From Arcuatula senhousia (Eukaryota > Mollusca > Bivalvia > Mytilida > Mytilidae), in assembly GCA_963971305.1 (NCBI GenBank), contig OZ020303.1:45806106-45870105 (forward strand): a DNA stretch of 64,000 nt, written 5' to 3'. Made by a program: the position numbers and the translations under genes. Positions 11,470 through 20,700 of this stretch are shown piece by piece; positions within the stretch are counted from its first letter, which is position 1; each line of letters starts with the position of its first letter. The notes under the pieces were generated by a model, which searched no databases, had not been told where the DNA came from, and worked only from the letters and a program-made list of their open reading frames with translations.

Positions 11470-12006
11470 TCATTCAAGAAAAACTGCATATACAGTAGCA
11501 CTGACGAACAAATCATTTACTGCGTAGTGGAACTCAGCAAAATCATCTGTATTGGTGTTCCATAAACATCGGCTTGTGCTCCTTAGCCCTTGATTAGCCG
11601 CTTGTCCCATTAGAACTTGGACCACGTACTTATAACGCGGGAAATTCAAGTTCTTGAGTCTTTCTTGTATCGCATCACATATTGTTGTAGCTACTCTTTT
11701 ACACATGCTTGGGTCATAATTTTCGTTTTTGCTAATGTGAGACGTAACGACAGCCTTCAAAATGTCTTTTGCTTTTGAGGATGCAAATTTTTCTCCCTCT
11801 TTAGGAGTATATCTGTAAGTGTTTTCATATTTTATTTTTGGACCTGCCGGTTTGCCATATGATATGCCTGAAATGCTTCCTCGCGAGGCCATTGACGGTC
11901 GTCTTCCTGTCGAGAAATGGGACATTCTTCGAAGGCTTGGACCGACGGTACCATCTCCGTCGCCAATAGACGCTTTCTTCACCATCTGTTTAAGCTTTCC
12001 TAACAT
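11470..12006 (-). CDS. Dynein light chain Tctex-type / Tctex1 domain protein (DYNLT5-like)
   Basis: 178 aa with no intron in the coding region. Residues 1-60 are basic and Ser/Gly-rich (for example GRRPSMASRGSISGISYG) and look disordered. From about residue 65 the Tctex1 fold follows: YRYTPKEGEKF, a helix with AKDILKAVVTSHI, then YDPSMCKRVATTICDAIQER, the beta strand RYKYVVQVLMGQ, GLRSTSRCLWN, and the closing strand ASATVYAVFLE-like end (read here as VSATVYAVFLE). Family members are light chains of cytoplasmic or axonemal dynein that dimerise and bind dynein intermediate chain; several are ciliary. Length and the long N-terminal extension fit the DYNLT5 (TCTEX1D1) group better than the ~113-aa DYNLT1/3. 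ATG at 12004-12006 is the first in frame. Subfamily assignment is inference. Confidence 0.9.
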   Translation of the reverse strand: MLGKLKQMVKKASIGDGDGTVGPSLRRMSHFSTGRRPSMASRGSISGISYGKPAGPKIKYENTYRYTPKEGEKFASSKAKDILKAVVTSHISKNENYDPSMCKRVATTICDAIQERLKNLNFPRYKYVVQVLMGQAANQGLRSTSRCLWNTNTDDFAEFHYAVNDLFVSATVYAVFLE

Positions 12007-12193
12007 TTTATGCCTCTAAAATATGGAAAAAGATCAAAAACAATAACCAATAAATGAGTATTATTTAAACTCGAAAAGATTAATCAAACAATTAGTTTTT
12101 GCTTCATTCTAAACGAGTGGCACAAGATAATAGACAACAGTTTTAAACAACAAACTTACTCCTCCACATAATTTTTGGTTGAATAACGAGTTG

Positions 12194-12500
12194 TTTAGGG
12201 ACGGACCATTTAACTTGAAGGGGGGCCTTGGTTTTTTGTTTTGGCCAGAAAATTTTTTTCCGCGCATAGTGCGGAAAAAAAAATATTTTGCGAATGCGTC
12301 ATGACAGAATTTTAATTTTTTGAAAGCGTCGCGACAGAATGTTTTTCTGATTATTAGCATTATTTTATATGGCAGAATATTTATTTTTCTTACCCTCTGC
12401 TGCCAAAATATTTTTTTCATCAAAAATCATTTTCAAAATATTTTTTTAGGAAAAAACCACCCCCCCCCCCTCTTCAAGTTAAATGGTCAGGTGCCTTAAA
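12194..12500. mobile_element. Foldback/MITE-like element with long imperfect terminal inverted repeats
   Basis: The left end reads TTTAGGGACGGACCATTTAA then CTTGAAGGGGGG. The right end, read in reverse complement, gives TTTAAGGCACCTGACCATTT then AACTTGAAGAGGGGGG. The interior is A/T-rich and has no conserved frame. The length of about 300 bp and the absence of a transposase suggest a non-autonomous DNA element. A truncated relative lies near 6680. Confidence 0.75.
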
Positions 12501-14418
12501 TGTTAAGATTTTGTAGTGACTGTAAAATAAAGTCACACAGATCAGCCAATAACTCATTTGTCGGGACTAATAGAAATTTAATTTTATCAATAGGTCTTAA
12601 GTTGGGGAATTGGTTGTAATAGTTATTTTTTATGTTATCGAAAAACAGATTTCGTAGATTATAGTTCATATACAATAGTGGTCTGATCATCAACCATGTC
12701 CAGTTTTTTCATAATATTGCTTTCCATTGCTGTCGTTGCCGTGGCTGTCATTATTATTCGGTACCTCTTTGTTTTGTCTTCAGTCTATGCCCGTTTGTTG
12801 TAACGAGGATCCTTGTTAAGACCAGATACAAAAACTTAATATTCTAGTGTAAAGGTAAAATATAGAGCGAATTGCGTGTTTTAAAAATCCACGAACTTAA
12901 GGACAAAATGAAATAATTTCTAGTATTTGAAAAAGTTTCATTACTTTTAACATATCGATGGCCTATTTTTCAAAGCTAGCCTTGTTGATTGGTTTTCAGT
13001 TTGTGCTTTTGTGTCGTCTGTTTCTTCTTGCTGTTCTCGTTTGTGTGACATTCGGATGCCCCATTGGTACCTCTGCTTCTTGCAAATATTCTGATATTGA
13101 TATTTATTTACATGTTACTTTGTCTTTTTAAAAAATTTGTTTACCCATAGCCTTTGTTGTGATACTACAAGTGTATCGTTCCTGTTCAAAATTATACAAT
13201 TTCTTTTACAGTTACTTTAACCTTGTGCTTTGACAACAGAAAGTGTGTTAAAAAAATCATAACATTAAGAAACATAGTTCTTCTTTACAAAACATAAGAA
13301 AAAAACTTACATGCAGTTTTTCCCAGCAAAAACAAAAAAGAATTCGGTCGTGAGATGTTTACTTATAAAAGATGTATAGCAACGACCAAAAATACACAGA
13401 CTTTAACTAGAACAATTCAGTTATCTTCTTTGATCAAAAACAACAGCTAGAATTAAAATAATTTTATATCCATTTAAACAAGCGATGACAATAATCTATA
13501 CACGATAACATCTGACTCATTAAACTACAAGACAAGAAAATACAGATATTTAAATTTTAAAACAAAATACATTTATCTTAAGATCTTGAATCTACTATGG
13601 AATAGTTTTCGTGGTTGAAGTTGAGTTATCCTTCTTGATACTTTTATTTGGTTTGTCACAATAAATTAGCAAAACCACACTACAAACTGAACAAAATGCC
13701 GTTCCTTATTCCTTAGTTACAATGCAATAAGGTCCCAATTAACGTATAGCTAATGTTTGCACCTTACCACAGGTTCAGAAACAAATTATCTAACGTCGAA
13801 TCTGTACAATTACAGTAACATTAAAAATAAACAAAAAGGAGTTTTATTTAATTCTTTTTAAATAATGATACTTTGAGTTCAAAACACCAGGACACATTCA
13901 AGACAACACTGGCAACGACAAACAAAATAACATTACAAAAACATAATAATATAACATCTCCATACCAAATATATAGCTTTTTGTGACCTCCTGATTTGGA
14001 AATAAAAGATATGTTATAAAACACCGCTATGAAAAGAAAAGAAAACAAAACTGTATAGATGCTTGAGCGTTGGAAGTCATTTCTGTTATTGCAAGAGATT
14101 GTGCGTTTTCAGTTATTACTATTAAAAGGGTGGGTAAATACAGTAGAAATTTACTTCTTATTTCACTCTTAAAAATGTGAGATAGCAGATTGTAGATTGC
14201 AACACAATCTTCGGCAATTTATAAATGTCCGCAATGGAAGCTAGTCTTTATTGTGACCAATAGTCGCTGCTCGCTGTTTTACAATTTGCCCTTAGGGTAG
14301 ATTAAGAATATAATGCATACGACCCAAAAACAGTCCTTACAATGTCGAAAAGACCGCCATCTTTCCAAAGACAAAAATCATATATGTTTACAGTTTTGAA
14401 AACTTCATAATGTGTACA
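12501..14418. other. Gene-free stretch downstream of the intact TLR
   Basis: No convincing gene. A 33-bp fragment at 13050-13082 (GGATGCCCCATTGGTACC, then CTCTGCTTCTT) matches the 3' end of the retroelement at 8846 and the fragment at 30668. The rest is AT-rich. Confidence 0.6.
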
Positions 14419-16707
14419 TCATTTTCTAAACGTTACATCTTGCAAATTGTTTACTTTATTTTGATTTAAGTTTATCCAGGTATTCCACTTTATCCTTTTC
14501 CTGTTGCCCATCGGTTTATCAAAAACCTTAAATATCTTATTCTTTAGTTTTTCATGTCTATTGGGGATCACGAACCAAAGTCCAAATCTGGAGAAAGCCC
14601 TTGAGAGATAATATTTAAAGTATTCAAAATGCCATCCGTCGTATTTCAGAATAAGGATGTTTGATACTCTCCATTGTAAATAGCAGTCCCAAGCAGTGTC
14701 GTACTCGATGCGTCTAAAATACCCAGAAGGCTCGTCGGTGTTATACATATCTTTTGATTGGATGATGAGACAATATTTACATTTCGACATATTAGATTTG
14801 ATATTGTCTTCTTCTGTCAACCCTATTATAGAATCCCTAGGGGGAATAAAGGTAGACATGTTTTTCTGTTTGCACCATTTGTCTAGTTCCTTTGCAACAA
14901 AAAGGCAAACTTCACAATTTGAATGATCAAATGAAACATAGACATCCCTTTCCCAAATCTGTTTAGACTTACTAGTATTCGATTTACAAATTTTGCGGAT
15001 TAAGATTAAAAATTCGTAATGAAAACAGTGATTAAGAAGGAGAAACAACGTCAAAGAAAAAATCAAGATTGACACTAATGCTATTGACCAAAGAGGAAAG
15101 TTTGATTCGTTGCATGCATAAAATCTTTCAATAACATCTTCGAAAAGTTCTCTGTCGAGATTAGAGCAGTGAAGAGCGTACGGAAACTCTCTAGAGGCAC
15201 CTCGGATTAGCCTCCATTCTCCAATCCATCGTGTTTCACATTCACATGGTATTCCATTTTCTCCGAATTGAAAAACATCAGGATGAAATGCCTTTACTTT
15301 TGTTGGTAACTTTTGAAATGAATGATTCATAATAATTATTTCAGAAGCTATCTTCAAATTGATTATACTATCTGACATTTTATGAACAGGGTTCCCTCTA
15401 AGATCCAGAGATCTTACTCGAGAAAAATAGGGATATATAGTATCAATTGTTTTTATAGCATTGTAACTCATGTTTAAAATGATGTCGCTATCAAGAAATG
15501 AGTTTGGTAAGGAACTTAGCCGATATTTCTTCACACAATCTACATTGAAGGTGCTGTACTCAAATGGGACTACCTCTGGGAATTTGGTACAATTTTTGTT
15601 TGAGCAGTCGACAACAATTGCATTTTTACTCGGTTGTGAATAGCAACGACACTTACATTGATTACCAATCATTGGACAAAAATCTTCAATGTCACATTTT
15701 AATAGATCAACCAATGTGGAGTCGGAAAAAATATCTACGAGACTTATGTTAACAAGTTGTTCTGGGCTTCTGCAGAACCTATTCCAAACTTCTTTACCGT
15801 AGAGACGGTGAAAAACTGGCAAATCAAGTTTTGCCAATACTGCCATTTTACAATCGCAATCAAATTTCATTCCAGTATAAGTACATTTACCACAAGGATA
15901 ATATTTTTCCATATCCCTTATATCGAGTGAGCAAGAAATAGCAAGAAATGGATTATAATTTAATTCAACGTTAGAGAAATTTGTATTTCCACATACAAAA
16001 GATCGGTTCGGTCCAATTGTTAGATCATTAATGTTAGTAACTGTTATATTGTTCTTGTTTTCAGCAAAGCTGCTACCACAAATAACTCGATTCATGACAT
16101 AAATGTTTGATACATCCAGCTGTTCAATGTAGTTCCCATCAAACTTAATACTTAGGATAAGAGTGTCTGCAAATAAGTCAATATCTAACGTCGTGATTTC
16201 GTTAAAAGAGAAGTCGACAACCCTAAGTTTGCTTAGGCCCAAAAATGTTTGATTCGATACATAGGTGAGACGGTTGTAAGCCATAATCAAAGTATCGAGT
16301 TCAAAAAGACATGATATATTCCCAACACTACTAAAACGGTTTTGAGTAACATCAATGTGTACAGTACGTAAATCGCAAATATTACTTGGCAACGATTTGA
16401 GACATGCGTCTTTGTAAACAAAGCTGTAAAATCCTGATTTATTATTTTGGGTTAAGATATTGCTGGATCCGTCAACGTTTATAAACTCAACATGAAGTTC
16501 CTTAAGCGAACCTAAAATAGCCCATTCGGGCTTTGCATCGCAGGCGCAACAATGATCGATGTCTGCCTGGTCCGACTTAGAATAACAAAAAGCGTCATCT
16601 GGACACCATAAGTCTCTATTTCCATCAGGGTTCCACAATGTAAATCCAGGATGACAAGAAATTCCAGAATAGAGAAAAATAAGTACGAAAAACTTAACAA
16701 ATTCCAT
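14419..16707 (-). CDS. Toll-like receptor, single exon, multiple-cysteine-cluster type
   Basis: 762 aa with no intron. Residues 1-19 form a hydrophobic signal peptide. The ectodomain has a Cys-rich N-terminal cap (HCCACDAKPEW), leucine-rich repeats (about 90-250, for example LDTLIMAYNRLTYVSNQTF), and a central Cys cluster (YPCGKCTYTGMKFDCDCK and CKCRCYSQPSKN). More LRRs follow (SLDLRGNPV), then a C-terminal Cys cap (CECETRWIGEW). One membrane segment lies at about 536-560 (WSIALVSILIFSLTLFLLL). The cytoplasmic TIR domain is at about 586-730: box 1 DVYVSFDHSN, box 2 with R624-D625 in IPPRDSIIG, box 3 FGLWFVIP. Family members bind microbial ligands or Spaetzle-like proteins and signal through MyD88; the ligand cannot be read from sequence. 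Two Cys clusters and no coding intron are usual in mollusc TLRs. The usual W-C-x-x-E motif after box 2 is replaced by RRIEYDTAW. Confidence 0.95.
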   Translation of the reverse strand: MEFVKFFVLIFLYSGISCHPGFTLWNPDGNRDLWCPDDAFCYSKSDQADIDHCCACDAKPEWAILGSLKELHVEFINVDGSSNILTQNNKSGFYSFVYKDACLKSLPSNICDLRTVHIDVTQNRFSSVGNISCLFELDTLIMAYNRLTYVSNQTFLGLSKLRVVDFSFNEITTLDIDLFADTLILSIKFDGNYIEQLDVSNIYVMNRVICGSSFAENKNNITVTNINDLTIGPNRSFVCGNTNFSNVELNYNPFLAISCSLDIRDMEKYYPCGKCTYTGMKFDCDCKMAVLAKLDLPVFHRLYGKEVWNRFCRSPEQLVNISLVDIFSDSTLVDLLKCDIEDFCPMIGNQCKCRCYSQPSKNAIVVDCSNKNCTKFPEVVPFEYSTFNVDCVKKYRLSSLPNSFLDSDIILNMSYNAIKTIDTIYPYFSRVRSLDLRGNPVHKMSDSIINLKIASEIIIMNHSFQKLPTKVKAFHPDVFQFGENGIPCECETRWIGEWRLIRGASREFPYALHCSNLDRELFEDVIERFYACNESNFPLWSIALVSILIFSLTLFLLLNHCFHYEFLILIRKICKSNTSKSKQIWERDVYVSFDHSNCEVCLFVAKELDKWCKQKNMSTFIPPRDSIIGLTEEDNIKSNMSKCKYCLIIQSKDMYNTDEPSGYFRRIEYDTAWDCYLQWRVSNILILKYDGWHFEYFKYYLSRAFSRFGLWFVIPNRHEKLKNKIFKVFDKPMGNRKRIKWNTWINLNQNKVNNLQDVTFRK

Positions 16708-16766
16708 TCCGATGCCAACTATCCTTCTATTAAGGAATTAAACATAATGTCATCAATTTTCTAGAA

Positions 16767-16774
16767 TTTATATA
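16767..16774 (-). promoter_or_regulatory. Candidate TATA box of the TLR
   Basis: TATATAAA on the minus strand, about 60 bp before the ATG, followed by TTCTAGAAAATTG. The same block precedes the pseudogene (7390). Conservation after duplication supports function, but no transcript start is visible. Confidence 0.55.
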
Positions 16775-17778
16775 GAAGTGAATGAGGAAACTTTAATAGT
16801 TTTTAATTTTACTCGTTGTGAGAAATATGTTTTATCTATTGGTTAATATGATTATCAGAAGTCATTGTTTGATCACCATTATAAATTTACAAGTCATAAT
16901 TCATTAGCAGGTGGCAGTTGAATGCACCATAAACTTAAAACTATCACACCGTTTGAAGAATTCTTTTTTTTCAAGATAATGTCTGCTATTTGATTGGCCA
17001 CAGTAAGAAGTTCTCGTGTAAAAGTGGTTTTTGACCGAAATAAAAATAGAAAGCCTTCACAAGTTTGTGTGAGTTTATTACCAGATACTGTCCCTGAAGA
17101 TTGAGGAATGTATATTATTGATTAAAGACCAACGCAATATTAGAAAAAAGATGTGTATATTTCAATATCATAAAGAGTGACCATTCTTTAAAAAAAATAT
17201 TCAGTATGCGTTATTAGTAGTCGTAATTTACAATTAACATATTTCTTGTAGGAAACTGAATATTCAGCTATGTCTTATCTGCTGTTTAGCTAACCTTTTG
17301 AAAAAATGATTGATTAACTTAGCGTTGGTGCTTTATTATTGAAGTATATATTGACCTACCTTATATTGACTGCCCATGTCTGAGTCTTATGACCAAAAGC
17401 CCTTAGGGGCTATTGTTCGGACTTAAGAGTCGTGACTATGCACATACTGCTCATGTCTAAGTCTTATGACCTAAAGCCCTTAGGGGCTATTGTTCGGACT
17501 TCAAAGTCGTGACTATACACATACTGTTGAACCTACTGCACTTGATGCCTTCTTTTAAATGTTACACTTTCAAGGTTAATTTATAACGCTGGTTTGATAA
17601 TCTTGTATCAAATTTCTGTCCGTTGCAGTGCAAAACCAAAAATATTAACTTATAAAATTTAGTTTTACATGAGGGTAATATCATGTTTTCATTCACATGA
17701 TGGTTTTGTATGCGATAGAAGAACTGTCAGATTTTTCATTTTGTCAACTGAAGGAGTCATTTAGCTTTGGTAGTAGCT
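16775..17778. other. Intergenic region upstream of the FMO gene
   Basis: AT-rich sequence between divergently transcribed TLR and FMO. Its only structured part is the ~79-bp direct repeat at 17370-17527, listed separately. No promoter motif was recognised for FMO. Confidence 0.5.
17370..17527. repeat. ~79-bp tandem duplication in the FMO 5' flank
   Basis: Two units share CATGTCTGAGTCTTATGACC (second copy with CTAAG), AAAGCCCTTAGGGGCTATTG, TTCGGACTT, AGTCGTGACTAT and CACATACTG. Each unit holds a short inverted repeat (AGCCC TTAG GGGCT). They end about 250 bp before the FMO start codon. Confidence 0.8.
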
Positions 17779-20700
17779 ATGATCAGACGTGTTGCAATAA
17801 TTGGTGCCGGTTGTAGCGGTCTTACGGCTATTAAAGCCTGTCTGGAAGAAAATTTGCAACCGATTTGTTTTGAACGTGAAAACGATATTGGAGGTCTTTG
17901 GAATTACAGCGATGAGGCAAAAATTGGGAAAGGTAGTGTTTATAAAACCACTGTCATTAATGTAAGTAAGGAGCTTATGGCATTTAGCGATTTTCCACCT
18001 AGGCGAGATTTTCCAACCTTTGCTCCACACGAATACGTTCTCCAGTATTTTAAATCTTATGCAGACAATTTTGATTTGTTACAATACATCCGATTTCGTA
18101 CAAGTGTTGAGAAGGTTAAACAAGCAGACGACTATGAACAGACCGGAAGATGGGTTGTGACGTTTCGGGAAGATTCAACCAATCAAATAAAAGAAGAAAT
18201 TTTCGATGCGGTCATGGTCTGTATTGGGCACCATACATTTCCATACATTCCTCTTTATCCAGGAAAACGACTGTTCCGAGGCAGAATTCTACACTCGCAT
18301 AGTTATAGACTTAGTTCTGATTTTACAGAAAAAAGAGTACTTGTGGTCGGTAAGTTGTAAAAGTTGATAATGTCTTCATCGATTGAAAACAAGAAATGAA
18401 CAAAAGTACATTCTATTATAATTCAATAACTAACTAATTTAACAAAAACAAAGAAGGATTTTTTAATACACCTTTGTCATGGTGTACAAATTTTGTTTGT
18501 TCTAAAATTCATTATTTGGTATTTTATTTGCATTTGAAATATTATACCCCATTAATAAATGAAACAAGAACATTTCTATTTCAGGTATTGGCAATTCAGC
18601 CGTTGATTTGGCAGTTGACCTGTGTAAACATGCCAAACAGGTAAATATAGGTTTTACATTTTTGTTGGTTAAAAACCAATGGAAAAAAAACAAGGTCATA
18701 AATAAAAAATCCAATTCAATTAAAATTTCTGATTCACTAAATTAAGAATCACTGCTTGTAAAGTGGATCTAAGTGTGTTCTCCTTTATAAGCTAGAACGG
18801 AATAAAAAAAGGTTATCCAAATATATTAACATATTAATAAAAAGTCCCGAGGTAACAAACAACTTCCAGCAGCCATTTAACAAAAATCAATGACAAGACG
18901 AAAATGGGGTTTATAGACAAGAGGCCTTGTTTTTGCAAAAAACTTTGATCAGTCTTATAAATTCATTTAAAACTTCTTCGAAAGTCGAGCCCACATAAGC
19001 TATCGTCTTAATGAAATACGACAATAGCGAATTAATAAATGATCTGAACGCAAACTTTTCCTTTAAATAGGTCTACCTTAGTACCCGTCGAGGAGCTTGG
19101 GTCATAAGCAGGAAAGGTTTGTTTGGCATTCCTTTGGATGCTATTGCCAACACAAGGATTTTGTTTTGTCTACCCAAGTCAATACTGAAATGGGCCGTAG
19201 AACTCGCTGCTAATCTCCATTGTAACCATTCACTGTTTGGATTGAAACCAAAGCACAAGTAAGCATACAAAACGGAAATTATGACTCAAAATTTGTAGCT
19301 GTAAAATCGGGTACATATCCTTATAAATATAAGATATTTAGTCTCAGTAAAATCAGACCTTTAATGTCGCTCCCCCTTTTTTGCTATGTCCGCTTCAACG
19401 AGCGGACATAGCAAAAAAGGGGAGCGACATTGAAGGTCTGATTTTAATGAGACTGATAAGATATTCAACCTTTTAAAAAGACCATGGTTACTGTAAGACC
19501 GTCTGCTTCATTTCCAACTTTTGCCGACGTTTTCTATGTTTCCTCCAATAAATGTATAATATAAAGACTAGAAAATTAAGTGGTATATCATGTAAAAATC
19601 CATTATTTGACATTTGAATAAGTTTCTCACACTTTACCAGGAAGTTACATTTAGTATTCTAAATTTTAACTCGTTCTAAATCACGAAGGAATTTGTCCAA
19701 AACGACAAAGATGGAAATGATTAAAACCATGCTGTCGTTCTTAATCATTTTGTAAAGCAAGTTGTATTTTATATTTTTCTGTATCATTATGTGTGGTTAA
19801 AAATTTGGAATATCCTTAGTCTTCAGAAAATTCTTAAGTTGTTTGACGTCAGCGCTAAGTGCCTACTTGATAAACAAAACGGTCATATATATATACACAC
19901 AGGCAAATTTGACTCGCATGAAGATTTACATGAAATTCGCCCAAATCGAGCTCATACGTGAAACTCAAATGAAAAATGTCACACGAGTTTTTTTTAAAAT
20001 ACAAATGACAACAAAGTGCTTTCACGTGAAATTCATATGAATCTCAGGTGAGTCTCGTGTGAAAATCATTTGACATCAAATTCACGTGAAATTTTTACAT
20101 CATTTTCATCTGAACAAGTTTCATGTGATACTCATGTGAATTTCAAATGATTCATGTGAAGCTCAATTCACCTGAAACTCACGTGAGCAAAAGGAGTAGG
20201 TTCAGTAATAACAAAAATCGGCCCAAAATTTCAACTTAGAGTAAACTTCTTAAAATAAGTTGAAAATATGTTTTGAAATCTTGTATTTTTTAGGAAAGCA
20301 AAAAAACTAGCTGTGAAATATTCAACAGATAGGAGAAAATCAGGTTTAAATTCATATGATTCCATGAAATATTTAGATTTTTGACAATTTAAGGGCATTT
20401 TATTAGAAGTCTATTATTCAACATAGAGCGCACGCATCGACAAATGCAATTTTGTGAAGATATGCATAATTTTGCCTGACAAATAGATAAGGAAAGAACT
20501 AAAGTTGTCGACGAATGTGCTCTATACTAATTTGAAGAAAAAACACTAACAAATCCTCAAAAATGAATAGAAAATTGATATTTTCTGAGTTTTCAGCGAG
20601 TTCATAACGTCATAATATCAAGCATGTTGCTGTCACCGTGTGAAATTGATTGAATATGTAAAGTTGGGTTATCTAATGACTAAATTACATCAAATCATTT

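Noticed and set aside
17767..17778. Upstream start for FMO (four extra residues)
   Set aside because: The frame before 17779 begins with TTG, not ATG. The ATG at 17779 gives the standard short N-terminus before the FAD motif.
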